DNA of 38,431 bases from Lysobacteraceae bacterium (lineage in GTDB: Bacteria > Pseudomonadota > Gammaproteobacteria > Xanthomonadales > Xanthomonadaceae): the NCBI GenBank assembly GCA_004297225.1, contig SCUI01000006.1, forward strand, positions 1 to 38,431, in the 5' to 3' direction. Made by a program: the position numbers and the translations under genes. A model generated the notes under the pieces. The model searched no databases. It had not been told where the DNA came from and was given only the letters and a program-made list of their open reading frames with translations. Shown piece by piece: positions 1 through 8,246 of this stretch (the first letter of the stretch is position 1; each line of letters starts with the position of its first letter).

Positions 1-422
1 GCCACTGGCCGAAGTTCCTGCGCAACCGCAGCGAGCAGTACGAGGCGCGGCTGTCGCTGCTGGAAGTGGTGGAGTCGCCGTCGCTGTTCCTGCGTGGCAT
101 GGCCGGGTCGCGGATCCCGGTGTCGGTGGCTCATGGCGAAGGCCGGCCCGAGTTCGACACGCCGGTGGATGCGGCGGCGGCGCGGGTCGCGCTGCGCTTC
201 GTCGACGGCGACGGCCGGCCGGCGACGAGCTTCCCGGCGAATCCGAACGGGGCGCCGAACGCGGTGGCGGGCCTCACCACCGAGGATGGCCGCGTGACCA
301 TCCTGATGCCGCACCCGGAACGCACGCCGCGCACGGTCAACTTCAGCTGGGCGCCACGCGACTGGCCCGAAGACTCCCCCTGGCTGCGCATGTTCCGCAA
401 CGCCCGCGCGGCACTCGGATAG
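1..422 (+). CDS. purL: Phosphoribosylformylglycinamidine synthase, C-terminal end (partial)
   Basis: This is the last part of the FGAM synthase of purine biosynthesis, which converts FGAR, glutamine and ATP to FGAM in the cytoplasm. The reading frame is open from base 3, and about 139 residues are visible. They belong to the C-terminal class I glutamine amidotransferase domain. The stretch ESPSLFLRGMAGSRIPVSVAHGEGR matches the PurL pattern in two parts (SPSLFLRGM and VAHGEGR). MPHPER near the end carries the His and Glu of the amidotransferase triad; the catalytic Cys lies upstream of the window. The protein ends at TAG 420-422. The single-chain arrangement (synthase plus amidotransferase) is the gammaproteobacterial form. 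No co-transcribed gene follows; the next 250 bases are occupied by hairpins. Confidence 0.95.
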   Translation, partial: HWPKFLRNRSEQYEARLSLLEVVESPSLFLRGMAGSRIPVSVAHGEGRPEFDTPVDAAAARVALRFVDGDGRPATSFPANPNGAPNAVAGLTTEDGRVTILMPHPERTPRTVNFSWAPRDWPEDSPWLRMFRNARAALG

Positions 423-429
423 CGGGGGG

Positions 430-613
430 GGAGAGCGGCGCCCGGGTAGCCGGCAAAGTCGCTCCCCGATACTCGCTTGGTTTGCCGGCTACCCGGGCGC
501 CGCTCTCCATGCTTCTTGCTCGCGAGCGAAAGTGATCGGAGGCAGCGGCGGGGTATTCCCGTCAACCAAGCGAGTATCGGGGAGCGACTTGACGGGAATA
601 TCCCGCCGCTGCC
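430..613. repeat. Twin inverted-repeat element with reverse-complementary loops
   Basis: Two long hairpins stand side by side. Hairpin 1 has arms 430-457 and 481-508, which pair perfectly over 28 bases around a 23-base loop at 458-480. Hairpin 2 has arms 541-565 and 589-613, pairing over 25 bases with one G-T wobble, around a 23-base loop at 566-588. The second loop is the exact reverse complement of the first. The arms of the two hairpins clearly differ from each other, yet each pairs with its own partner. A 10-base palindrome, GCTCGCGAGC (518-527), lies at the centre of symmetry. The element may end purL transcription and may be a dispersed BIME-like repeat; its mobility and function are unknown. 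Confidence 0.85.
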
Positions 614-670
614 CCCCGCGAAGCTGAATTGGTAGGCGCGCGGGAACGACCTGCTAGAGTCGGCGGTCCG

Positions 671-676
671 AGGAGG
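671..676 (+). promoter_or_regulatory. Shine-Dalgarno that decides the gspE start
   Basis: AGGAGG lies only one base before ATG 678 but seven bases before the in-frame GTG at 684. The spacing favours GTG 684. A weak -10-like TAGAGT sits at 655-660 without a convincing -35. Confidence 0.6.
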
Positions 677-683
677 GATGGGC

Positions 684-2414
684 GTGGACGCAGTCGCCAA
701 CGAGGCCAGCGCAGCGGGGGCGGAAGGCGCCGATGAGCGGATCGTCGCCGCCCTGCTTGAACGCGGACGCCTCAAGGATGGCGACCTTGCCCGCGTCCGC
801 CGCCTGCAGGAAGAGACCGGCGGTAGCCTGCTCGGGCTGCTGTCGCGCCTGGGCCTGCTATCGGAACGCGACCACGCCGAAACCGCCGCCGCCGTGCTCG
901 GCCTGCCGCTGGCGTCCGCGCGCGATCTGCCCGACGAGCCGCCCGAGGCGGCCACGCCGCTCAGCCTGCGCTTCATGCAGCAATTCCATGCCGTGGTCGT
1001 AGGCGAGGACGCCGCCGGCGTGCAGGTGCTGCTGGCCGACCCGCAGGATCCCTACGTCCTCGACGCCGTGCGCCTGGCGAGCGGGCGCGAGGCGCGCGCG
1101 ATCGTGGCCTTGCGCTCGGAAGTGGACGACCTGGTGGAGCGCTGGCATGGGCAGGGCCGCAGCGCCATGGGCGCGCTGCTGACCGACAGCGACCTGGAGG
1201 GCGGCGAAGGCGACGTCGACGACGTCGAGCACCTGCGCGACCTCGCCTCCGAGGCGCCGGTGATCCGCCTGGTCAATCTCGTGATCCAGCGCGCGGTGGA
1301 ACTGCGCGCCTCGGACATCCACATCGAGCCGTTCGAGAACCGGCTGAAGGTGCGCTACCGCATCGACGGCGTGCTCGAGGAAGGCGAGAGCCCGCCGCAG
1401 AACCTGACCGCGGCGGTGATCTCGCGCATCAAGATCATGGCCCGGCTCAACATCGCCGAGCGCCGCCTGCCCCAGGACGGCCGGATCATGCTGCGCGTGC
1501 AGGGCAAGGAGCTGGACCTGCGCGTGTCGACGATGCCCACCGCGCACGGCGAATCGGTGGTGATGCGCCTGCTCGACCGCGAAACCGTGGTGTTCGACTT
1601 CGAGCGCCTGGGCTTCACCAATGCCTTCCTGCCGCAGTTCCAGCGCGTGCTCGAGCAGCCGCACGGCATCCTGCTGGTCACCGGCCCGACCGGTTCGGGC
1701 AAGACCACCACGCTGTACACGGCGTTGTCGAAGCTCAACACGCCCGACGTCAAGATCATCACCGTCGAGGATCCGGTCGAATACCAGATCGAAGGCATCA
1801 ACCAGATCCAGGCCAAGCCGCAGATCGGCCTGGACTTCGCCAACGCCCTGCGCTCGATCGTGCGCCAGGACCCGGACATCATCATGATCGGCGAGATGCG
1901 CGACCTGGAAACCGCGCGCATCGCGATCCAGTCCGCGCTCACCGGCCACCTGGTGCTGTCCACGCTGCACACCAACAACGCCGCCGGCGGCATCACCCGC
2001 CTGCTGGACATGGGCGTGGAGGATTACCTGCTCACCTCCACCGTGAACGGCATCCTCGCCCAGCGGCTGGTGCGCAGGCTCGAATCCACGCACGCCGAGC
2101 GCTATCCGGCATCGCCCGAGGAAATCGAGCGCTTCGACCTGCGACGCCACCAGCCGCACGGCGAGATTTTCCTGTATCGGCCGAAGCCGTCTGCTTTGTC
2201 GCCGACCGGTTACCTCGGCCGCACCACGATCATGGAATTCCTGGTGATGGACGACAGCCTGCGACGCGCGGTGATGCGCCACGCGGGCATGGGCGAACTG
2301 GAGCAGCTCGCGCGCCAGGCGGGCATGCGCACGATGTACGAGGACGGCGTCGCCAAGGCGCTGGCCGGACAGACCACGCTGGAAGAGGTGTTGCGCGTGA
2401 CCGAGGAGGCCTGA
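684..2414 (+). CDS. gspE: Type II secretion ATPase GspE/XpsE
   Basis: This is the cytoplasmic hexameric ATPase that powers the type II secretion pseudopilus; it docks on GspL through its N-terminal domain. It has 576 residues from GTG 684 (578 from ATG 678). An N-terminal GspE_N region spans about residues 25-150, followed by the secretion ATPase core. Walker A GPTGSGKT starts at about residue 334. The Walker B region DIIMIGE starts at about 398 and is followed by the His box around STLHTNNA. The segment between the ATPase core and GYLGRTTIMEF, where many GspE proteins carry a four-cysteine zinc motif, has no cysteine at all. It is the first gene of the E-F-G-H-I-J-K-L-M-N-D operon typical of Xanthomonas xps. 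Its stop overlaps the gspF start in TGATG. Confidence 0.96.
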   Translation: MDAVANEASAAGAEGADERIVAALLERGRLKDGDLARVRRLQEETGGSLLGLLSRLGLLSERDHAETAAAVLGLPLASARDLPDEPPEAATPLSLRFMQQFHAVVVGEDAAGVQVLLADPQDPYVLDAVRLASGREARAIVALRSEVDDLVERWHGQGRSAMGALLTDSDLEGGEGDVDDVEHLRDLASEAPVIRLVNLVIQRAVELRASDIHIEPFENRLKVRYRIDGVLEEGESPPQNLTAAVISRIKIMARLNIAERRLPQDGRIMLRVQGKELDLRVSTMPTAHGESVVMRLLDRETVVFDFERLGFTNAFLPQFQRVLEQPHGILLVTGPTGSGKTTTLYTALSKLNTPDVKIITVEDPVEYQIEGINQIQAKPQIGLDFANALRSIVRQDPDIIMIGEMRDLETARIAIQSALTGHLVLSTLHTNNAAGGITRLLDMGVEDYLLTSTVNGILAQRLVRRLESTHAERYPASPEEIERFDLRRHQPHGEIFLYRPKPSALSPTGYLGRTTIMEFLVMDDSLRRAVMRHAGMGELEQLARQAGMRTMYEDGVAKALAGQTTLEEVLRVTEEA

Positions 2415-3628
2415 TGCCCCTCTTCCGCTACAAGGCGCTCAATGCCCGTGGCGAGGTGCTGGACGGGCAGATGGAAGCGGCCAGCGACCGCGAGGTCGCG
2501 CAGCGCCTGCAGGAGCAGGGCCACCTGCCGATGGAGGCACGGCTGGCGAGCGAAGGTGGCGGCCGCAGCTGGCGCGCCCTGTTCAAGCCCAGGCCGTTCG
2601 CCGGGCAGCGGCTGGTGCAGTTCACCCAGCAGCTGGCGACGTTGCTCGGCGCCGGCCAGCCGCTGGACCGGTCGTTGACGATCCTGCTGGAACTGCCCGA
2701 GGACGAAGCCGCGAAGCGCGCGATCGCCGACATCCGCGACGCCGTGCGCGGCGGCAGCGCGCTGTCCACCGCGCTCGACCGCCAGCACGGCGCGTTCGGC
2801 AAGCTGTACGTGAACATGGTGCGTGCCGGCGAGGCCGGTGGCAGCCTGCACGAGACCCTGTCGCGGCTCGCCGATTACCTGGAGCGCAGCAGCGCGATGA
2901 AGGGGCGGGTGCTGAACGCGATGATCTATCCGGCGATCCTGCTGGTGATGGTGTCGTTGAGCCTGCTGTTCCTGCTCGGTTTCGTGGTGCCCCAGTTCGC
3001 GGCGATGTACGACAGCCTCGACGCGCCGCTGCCCTGGTTCTCCGGCCTGGTGCTTGGTGCCGGCATGTTCGTGCGCGACTGGTGGATCGTGCTGCTGGTG
3101 GTGCCGGTGCTGGCGCTGTGGTGGTTCGATCGCAAGCTGCGCGACCCGGCGTTCCGTGCCGCCTTCGACGAATGGATCCTGCACCGGCGCTTTGCCGGGC
3201 CGCTGGTGGCTAAGCTGGAGACCGCGCGCCTGGCGCGGACCCTCGGCACGTTGCTGCGCAACGGCGTGCCGTTGCTCACCGCGCTGGGCATCGCCCGCAA
3301 CGTGCTCGGCAACCGCGCGCTGGCTGCCGACGTGGACGCAGCATCCGAACTGGTGCGCAACGGTGCCGGGCTGTCCGGCGCGCTGGGCCGCGGCAGGCGT
3401 TTCCCCCGGCTCGCGCTGCAGATGGTCCAGGTGGGCGAGGAGTCGGGGGCGCTGGACGCGATGCTGCTGAAGACCGCGGACACCTTCGAGCAGGAAACCT
3501 CGCTGGCGCTGGACCGCATGCTGGCGGCACTGGTGCCGGTGGTGACGATGGCGATGGCCGCGATCGTCGGCGTGGTGATCATGGCGGTGCTGACGCCGAT
3601 TTACGATTTGACCAACGTGATTGGATGA
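2414..3628 (+). CDS. gspF: Type II secretion inner-membrane platform protein GspF
   Basis: GspF is the polytopic centre of the inner-membrane assembly platform and works with GspE, GspL and GspM. The 404 residues fit the family length. Two cytoplasmic T2SSF domains are seen, each followed by hydrophobic segments. Likely membrane helices are at about residues 171-193, 211-237 and 369-396. The repeat-domain motifs are FTQQLATLLGAGQPL in the first domain and LARTLGTLLRNGVPL in the second. The ATG overlaps the gspE stop by one base, so the two should be translated together. The downstream pseudopilin gene begins 16 bases after the stop. Confidence 0.95.
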   Translation: MPLFRYKALNARGEVLDGQMEAASDREVAQRLQEQGHLPMEARLASEGGGRSWRALFKPRPFAGQRLVQFTQQLATLLGAGQPLDRSLTILLELPEDEAAKRAIADIRDAVRGGSALSTALDRQHGAFGKLYVNMVRAGEAGGSLHETLSRLADYLERSSAMKGRVLNAMIYPAILLVMVSLSLLFLLGFVVPQFAAMYDSLDAPLPWFSGLVLGAGMFVRDWWIVLLVVPVLALWWFDRKLRDPAFRAAFDEWILHRRFAGPLVAKLETARLARTLGTLLRNGVPLLTALGIARNVLGNRALAADVDAASELVRNGAGLSGALGRGRRFPRLALQMVQVGEESGALDAMLLKTADTFEQETSLALDRMLAALVPVVTMAMAAIVGVVIMAVLTPIYDLTNVIG

Positions 3629-3644
3629 CGGAGATGGGGGTTCA

Positions 3645-4076
3645 ATGAACAAGCAACGGCGAGCAGGCGGGGCCGGCCCGGCCTCGCAGCGAGGCTTCTC
3701 GCTGATCGAGATCATCCTGGTGGTGGTGCTGATCGGCGGCATCGTGGCGTTCGCGGCCAGCAGGATCCTCGGCGGCGGCGACCGCGCCAAGGTCAACCTC
3801 GCGCGTGCGCAGGTGCAGACGCTCGCGGCCAAGGTCGACCAGTACGAGATGGACACCGGCGGCCTGCCGCCCGATCTCGAGGCGCTGGTCGGCAACAGTG
3901 CCAACGCGGTGGGCTGGCTCGGGCCGTATGCGAAGCCGGCCGAGTTGAAGGACCCCTGGAACCACGCGTACGTCTACCGCGTGCCCGGCGAGGGCCGCGC
4001 CTTCGACCTGCTGAGCCTGGGCAAGGATGGCCAGCCCGGCGGCGAAAGCGTGGACGCCGACATCAAGTTCGAATAA
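3645..4076 (+). CDS. gspG: Major pseudopilin GspG
   Basis: GspG is the main subunit of the periplasmic type II pseudopilus. From ATG 3645 it has 143 residues, the usual size. A prepilin peptidase site lies after Gly17: QRG|FSLIEIILVV, with the conserved Glu at +5. The C-terminal part keeps the major-pseudopilin pattern: DPWNHAYVYRVPGEG, then LLSLGKDGQPGG and a final acidic DAD. An in-frame TTG at 3621 would overlap gspF and add eight residues. ATG 3645 is preferred because GGAG and GGGGG lie just upstream at 3630-3640. The peptidase that would process it (GspO/PilD) is not in this window. Confidence 0.95.
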   Translation: MNKQRRAGGAGPASQRGFSLIEIILVVVLIGGIVAFAASRILGGGDRAKVNLARAQVQTLAAKVDQYEMDTGGLPPDLEALVGNSANAVGWLGPYAKPAELKDPWNHAYVYRVPGEGRAFDLLSLGKDGQPGGESVDADIKFE

Positions 4077-4079
4077 CGC

Positions 4080-4544
4080 ATGCGGCATGGCGCGGCGAGC
4101 GGGGCGCGGGGCTTTTCGCTGCTCGAGATGATCCTCGTGCTCGCGCTGGTCGCGCTCGCCAGCATGCTTGCCGCCGCGGCGATCGGCGGTGGCTTCGACG
4201 GCATGCGCCTGCGTTCGGCGGCGAAGGAAGTCGCGGCGCAACTGCGTTTCACCCGCGCCCAGGCGATCGCCACCGGCGAGCCGCAACGCTTCACCTTCGA
4301 TCCCGCCGCGCACCGCTGGGGCGCGCCGAAAGGACGCTCCGGCGAATTGCCCCGGCAACTGGCGCTGACCTTCGTTGGTGCGCGCGAGGTGCAACCCTCG
4401 GCGGGCGAGGGCGCGATCGTGTTCTTCGCCGATGGCGCGTCCACCGGCGGGCGCGTGCGACTGGCGCTGGACGATGCGGCGTGGGACGTGGAAGTGGCGT
4501 GGCTGACGGGGCAGGTGCGGGCGACGCCGGTGGGGAGGCAGTGA
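4080..4544 (+). CDS. gspH: Minor pseudopilin GspH
   Basis: GspH is a minor pseudopilin that joins the tip region of the type II pseudopilus. It has 154 residues. The short leader ends in ARG|FSLLEM, with cleavage after Gly11 and Glu at +5, followed by a hydrophobic helix to about residue 35. The rest is a soluble GspH-type domain with the motif VAAQLRFTRAQAIATGEP, which is common in GspH/FimT proteins. It starts three bases after the gspG stop, and its own stop overlaps the gspI start in TGATG. Position and pseudopilin signature support the call; sequence similarity among minor pseudopilins is low outside the leader. Confidence 0.9.
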   Translation: MRHGAASGARGFSLLEMILVLALVALASMLAAAAIGGGFDGMRLRSAAKEVAAQLRFTRAQAIATGEPQRFTFDPAAHRWGAPKGRSGELPRQLALTFVGAREVQPSAGEGAIVFFADGASTGGRVRLALDDAAWDVEVAWLTGQVRATPVGRQ

Positions 4545-4987
4545 TGGCCAAGGCACTGGAGCGCGGCTACACGCTGGTCGAGGTGCTGGTGGCGTTCGCG
4601 ATCCTGGCGCTCGCGTTGACCTTGCTGCTGGGTACGCTGTCCGGTGCGGCCCGGCAGGTGAAATGGTCCGGCCAGGCAGGTCGCGCGGCGCTGCATGCGC
4701 AGTCCATGCTCGACGGCATCGGCGTCGCCGAGGCACTGCGTCCCGGCCATCGCGATGGCACCTTCGAACGCGGCCGTTACCGCTGGTCGCTGGACATCGA
4801 CCACTACCAGGATCCGCTGTTGCCGCCGCCCGACCGCGACGACCCCGGCGCGCCGCGGCTGCTGCAACTGTCGCTGCGCGTGCAGTGGGGCGGGGACGGC
4901 GATCCGGCGCGCACGCTCGAACTGCACTCGCTGCGCTACGAGCGGCCGGACCCGCTCGATCCGTCCGGCACCGGGGGTGCGCGATGA
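4544..4987 (+). CDS. gspI: Minor pseudopilin GspI
   Basis: GspI is a minor pseudopilin that seeds the pseudopilus tip complex with GspJ and GspK. The ATG at 4544 overlaps the gspH stop by one base and gives 147 residues. The prepilin site is ERG|YTLVEVLVAF after Gly8, with Glu at +5. The C-terminal domain includes the tripartite GspI pattern around FERGRYRWSLDID. A longer in-frame reading from 4481 lies inside gspH and has no supporting ribosome binding site, so it was not used. The gene ends in an ATGA overlap with gspJ. Confidence 0.92.
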   Translation: MAKALERGYTLVEVLVAFAILALALTLLLGTLSGAARQVKWSGQAGRAALHAQSMLDGIGVAEALRPGHRDGTFERGRYRWSLDIDHYQDPLLPPPDRDDPGAPRLLQLSLRVQWGGDGDPARTLELHSLRYERPDPLDPSGTGGAR

Positions 4988-5622
4988 GGCGCGCCCGCGG
5001 CTTCACCTTGATCGAGATCCTGCTGGCGACGGCGCTGCTCGCCTCCGCGCTCGCGCTGGCGTTCGCCACGTTGCGTGCGGCGACGGCCAGCGTCGATCGG
5101 GGCGAGGCCATGGCCCGGCGCAACGAACGCATGCGCGCGGTCGAAGGTTTCCTGCGCGCGCGCCTGCTGGCGGCACGGCCGGTGCCGCATGGCATCGATG
5201 AACGCAGCGGTTTGGCACTTCGCTTCCGCGGCGAGCCGGATGCCATGGCGTTCGTCGCCGACCTGCCCGACTACCTCGGTCGCGGCGGCCCGTACCTGCA
5301 TCGGTTCAGCGTGCACGGTACGCCCGGCAAGCGCCGGATCGAAGTGGCGTTCGACCTGGTGCAGGGCGGCGAAGTCGTTTCCGAACCGCAGCCGATCGCG
5401 CCCGAAGTGCTGGTCGAAGGCGTCGCCGAAGTGCGCTTCCGCTATCGCGGACTGGGCGCCGACAACCGCCTGGCCGGATGGCAGGACCGCTGGGATGTGC
5501 CGGAGGCATTGCCGTTGCTGGTCGAAGTGCAGGTGCGCGACGCTGGCGGCGACGACTGGCCGCCGGTGGTGGTGGCGCTGCCGCTCGCAGGCAGCTATGC
5601 GATCCCGGCGGGTGCGCGATGA
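4984..5622 (+). CDS. gspJ: Minor pseudopilin GspJ
   Basis: GspJ is the minor pseudopilin that bridges GspI and GspK at the pseudopilus tip. It has 212 residues from ATG 4984, which overlaps the gspI stop by four bases (ATGA). The leader is very short: MRRARG|FTLIEILLATALLAS, cleaved after Gly6 with Glu at +5. The C-terminal domain ends in a beta-rich region with LPLLVEVQVRDAGG, close to the GspJ pattern. Its stop overlaps the gspK start by four bases. A much longer in-frame extension upstream lies inside gspI and is not credible. Confidence 0.92.
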   Translation: MRRARGFTLIEILLATALLASALALAFATLRAATASVDRGEAMARRNERMRAVEGFLRARLLAARPVPHGIDERSGLALRFRGEPDAMAFVADLPDYLGRGGPYLHRFSVHGTPGKRRIEVAFDLVQGGEVVSEPQPIAPEVLVEGVAEVRFRYRGLGADNRLAGWQDRWDVPEALPLLVEVQVRDAGGDDWPPVVVALPLAGSYAIPAGAR

Positions 5623-6503
5623 AGTCGCGCGGCGCCGCACTGCTGCTGGTGCTGTGGCTGGTGGCGCTGCTCACCGCAGTGGTCGGCAGCTTCGCGCTCG
5701 CCGCGCGCACCGAACACCTGCAGGGCCAGGTGTTGGCGCGCGGCACCGAGGCACGGGCGCTGGCGCGCGCCGGCCTGGAATACGCGATCTGGCGGGTCAC
5801 GCGCGAGGATCGGCGCCTGCGCTGGATGGCCGATGGCCGCGAGTACCGCTGGGATCCGGGCACGCTGTCGCCCGGCGGCGAAGTCGCGATCCGCATCGGC
5901 GACGAACAGGGGAAGGTCGACCTGAACATGGCCGACGCCGAACTGCTGGCGGCGCTGTTCCAGGCCACCGGCAGCCCGCGCGCGGAAGCCGCCGCCGTGG
6001 CCGCGGCGATCCTCGACTGGCGCGACGTCGACGAGCTCACCCAGCCCGCCGGCGGCGCCGAGGATCGCGACTATGCCGCGGCCGGTCGTCATTACGGCGC
6101 GGCCGACTCGCCCTTTGGCAGCGTCGCCGAGCTGGAGCAGGTGTTGGGGATGACACCGGACCTGTATGCGCGGGTCGCGCCAGCGCTGACCGTGTACAGC
6201 GGCCGCCCGGTGCCCGATCCGGCCTTCGCGCCGGGAGCGGTGCTCGCCGCGCTGGGTTACGACGCCGATGCGGTGCGGGCGCGGCGCGAGGCCTGGTCTC
6301 CCGACGGCGGCGCGCCGCCGCCGCAGTTGACCCCCGGCCAACCGCTCGTGGCCGACAACAGCGGCACGTATAGTATCGAGAGCCGCGCGCGCGTCCGCGG
6401 CCGCACCGCGGTGCTGCGCGTGGTCGTGCGTAGCGGGGGCAACGGATTGCCGGGTTCCGCATGGACCCCTTTGCGCTGGGAGGAGGGAGCATCGCCACGT
6501 TGA
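5619..6503 (+). CDS. gspK: Minor pseudopilin GspK
   Basis: GspK is the large minor pseudopilin capping the pseudopilus tip. It has 294 residues from ATG 5619. The N-terminus MKSRG|AALLLVLWLVALL fits GspK, which unlike other pseudopilins lacks Glu at +5. The large alpha-helical insert domain contains GKVDLNMADAELLAALF and a second helix-hairpin-helix-like segment, SVAELEQVLGMTPDLYARV, both usual for GspK. It overlaps gspJ by four bases (ATGA) and ends at TGA 6501-6503, overlapping the proposed TTG start of gspL. Confidence 0.93.
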   Translation: MKSRGAALLLVLWLVALLTAVVGSFALAARTEHLQGQVLARGTEARALARAGLEYAIWRVTREDRRLRWMADGREYRWDPGTLSPGGEVAIRIGDEQGKVDLNMADAELLAALFQATGSPRAEAAAVAAAILDWRDVDELTQPAGGAEDRDYAAAGRHYGAADSPFGSVAELEQVLGMTPDLYARVAPALTVYSGRPVPDPAFAPGAVLAALGYDADAVRARREAWSPDGGAPPPQLTPGQPLVADNSGTYSIESRARVRGRTAVLRVVVRSGGNGLPGSAWTPLRWEEGASPR

Positions 6504-7615
6504 CGCCACTGCGCGACCGCTTCGGCCGCCAGCTCGCCCGCTGGGCGGGAAGCGGCGATTTCCTGGCCTGGTGGGGGCGTTCGCTGGCCGCCTGGGTGCC
6601 GGCGCGTTGGCGCCGTGCCATCGGCATGGACCGCGGGCGCCTGCTGCTGCAACCCGATGCGGCCGGCGTGCAGCTGCGTTTGCAGCGCGACGACGGCATC
6701 CGCGACCTGGCCGGGCTGCCGCGCCTGGAGGCGGGCGATCCCGGCCTGCGTCCCGCGCTCCCGCCGGAACTCGCCGACCTGCCGCGCTGGCTGTTGCTGC
6801 CTGCCGCCAGCGGACTGCGCCGCCGGATGGTGTTGCCGGTCGCCGCGCGCGAACGCCTGCGCGACGTGGTCGGATTCGAAATCGATCGGCAGACGCCGTT
6901 CACCGCCGACGCGGTCGCGCACGATGCGCGGCTGCTGGGCCGTCGCGGCGCCGACCAGCTCGACGTGGAGCTGGTGGTGGTGCCGCAGGCCGCACTTGCG
7001 GCGCAGCGGGAATCGCTGGGGCCGCTCGGCGACGGCCTGGCCGGCGTGGACCTGGCCGGCGGCGATGGCGCGCCGCTGGGCGTGAACCTGCTGCCATCCG
7101 CGCAACGGCGCGCGCAACGCGACCCGGCGCGCGCCTGGAACCTCGTGCTTGCGGTGGTGGCGGTGGCCGCGACCATCGCGATGCTGGCGCAACTGCTCGA
7201 CAACCGCGAACGCGCGCTGGCGCAATTGCAGGCGCGCGCCGACAAGGAAGCGCGCGCCGCGCGCGAGGTTTCGCTGCAGCGCCAGCAGCTGGCGACCCTG
7301 GTCGAAGGCCGCGCCTTCATCGAAGGGCTGCGCAGCGAGCGTCCCGCCGCCATCGAAGTGATCGACGCCGCGGCCCGGCGCCTGCCCGACGACACCTCGC
7401 TGGAAAAACTTGCGATCGACAACAACCAGCTGATGCTGCTCGGAATCAGCGGTGAAGCTTCCGCGCTGGTCGGACGCATGGCCGGCGGCGGTCCCTGGCG
7501 CGCACCCGCGCTGACCGGCGTGTTGCAGCCCGATCCGTCCAGCGGCCGGGATCGGTTCACCCTGGTGGCGGAACTCGGCGTGGCGAACGGAGGCGGCGAT
7601 GCAGCCGGTCACTGA
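6500..7615 (+). CDS. gspL: Type II secretion inner-membrane protein GspL/XpsL
   Basis: GspL is a bitopic inner-membrane protein that recruits the GspE ATPase and pairs with GspM. From TTG 6500 it has 371 residues. The cytoplasmic part contains RERLRDVVGFEIDRQTPF. One membrane helix follows at about residues 212-232 (NLVLAVVAVAATIAML), then a coiled segment rich in Arg, Ala and Gln and a periplasmic PilN-like domain. The start is uncertain. ATG 6461 would overlap gspK by 43 bases without a good ribosome site. TTG 6500 makes a four-base TTGA overlap like the ATGA junctions elsewhere in this operon, and it has GGGAG at 6485-6489. Confidence 0.87.
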   Translation: MTPLRDRFGRQLARWAGSGDFLAWWGRSLAAWVPARWRRAIGMDRGRLLLQPDAAGVQLRLQRDDGIRDLAGLPRLEAGDPGLRPALPPELADLPRWLLLPAASGLRRRMVLPVAARERLRDVVGFEIDRQTPFTADAVAHDARLLGRRGADQLDVELVVVPQAALAAQRESLGPLGDGLAGVDLAGGDGAPLGVNLLPSAQRRAQRDPARAWNLVLAVVAVAATIAMLAQLLDNRERALAQLQARADKEARAAREVSLQRQQLATLVEGRAFIEGLRSERPAAIEVIDAAARRLPDDTSLEKLAIDNNQLMLLGISGEASALVGRMAGGGPWRAPALTGVLQPDPSSGRDRFTLVAELGVANGGGDAAGH

Positions 7616-8246
7616 CCGCGATCGTTGGCTGGCGCTGGCGCTGCTCGCCGGCGCGCTGCTGCTCGCCTACCTGGTGCTGGTGCATCCGTGGTGGACGGTG
7701 CCCATGCGCGAGCTGGGCGCACGGATCGATTCGATGCAGCAACGCGAACTGCGCGCGCGCATGCAGCTGCAGCAGGCAGACGCCATCGCCCAACGCCTGC
7801 GGCAGGCCCAAGCGCTGGAAGCGCGCGCGCCGTCGTTCCTGCGCGAGGATCGCGCCGAGCTCGCAACCGCCGGCCTGGTGCAGCGGCTGGAAACCGTGGT
7901 CTCCCAGGCCAGCCCCGGAAACCGCAGCTGCGCGATCAGCAATCGCACGCCGACCACCACCCGGCAGGGACAGGAACGCTTTGACCGCGTGGTCGTGCAC
8001 GTGCGCATCCGTTGCGGCAACACCGAACTCGCCTCGGTGCTGCATGCGCTGGAAGGCGGCACGCCGAGCCTGTTCATCGACAACCTCAGCATCATCGCGC
8101 AGGGCTTTTTCAACCTGCCCGGACGCCGCGCAAGCCAGCGCGACGGCGGCCTGGACGTGGAGTTCGACCTGTACGGCTACCTGCGTCCCGCGCCGGGGCA
8201 GGCGCAGTCGCAGGCGCCATCGACGGGAGGCGCCGATGCGCCTTGA
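7599..8246 (+). CDS. gspM: Type II secretion protein GspM/XpsM
   Basis: GspM is a small bitopic protein of the inner-membrane platform that dimerises with GspL. It has 215 residues. A single membrane helix lies at about residues 10-30 (LALALLAGALLLAYLVLV). A coiled region with IDSMQQRELRARMQLQQA follows, then a periplasmic ferredoxin-like domain to about residue 190. The C-terminal tail is rich in Pro, Gln and Ala. GGAGG five bases before ATG 7599 supports this start, which overlaps gspL by 17 bases. The call rests on size, topology and position, since GspM sequences diverge strongly. Confidence 0.87.
   Translation: MQPVTDRDRWLALALLAGALLLAYLVLVHPWWTVPMRELGARIDSMQQRELRARMQLQQADAIAQRLRQAQALEARAPSFLREDRAELATAGLVQRLETVVSQASPGNRSCAISNRTPTTTRQGQERFDRVVVHVRIRCGNTELASVLHALEGGTPSLFIDNLSIIAQGFFNLPGRRASQRDGGLDVEFDLYGYLRPAPGQAQSQAPSTGGADAP

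Noticed and set aside
424..431. G8 run after purL as a switch
   Set aside because: It is non-coding and next to a hairpin arm, with no reading frame to switch.
858..2282. Long minus-strand reading frame opposite gspE
   Set aside because: High-GC codon bias opens long antisense frames. The His/Arg/Gln/Ala-rich product has no family resemblance, while the plus strand encodes an intact GspE.
6461..6499. ATG start of gspL at 6461
   Set aside because: It has a 43-base overlap with gspK and a weak ribosome site; TTG 6500 fits the four-base overlap pattern of the operon better. It is not excluded.
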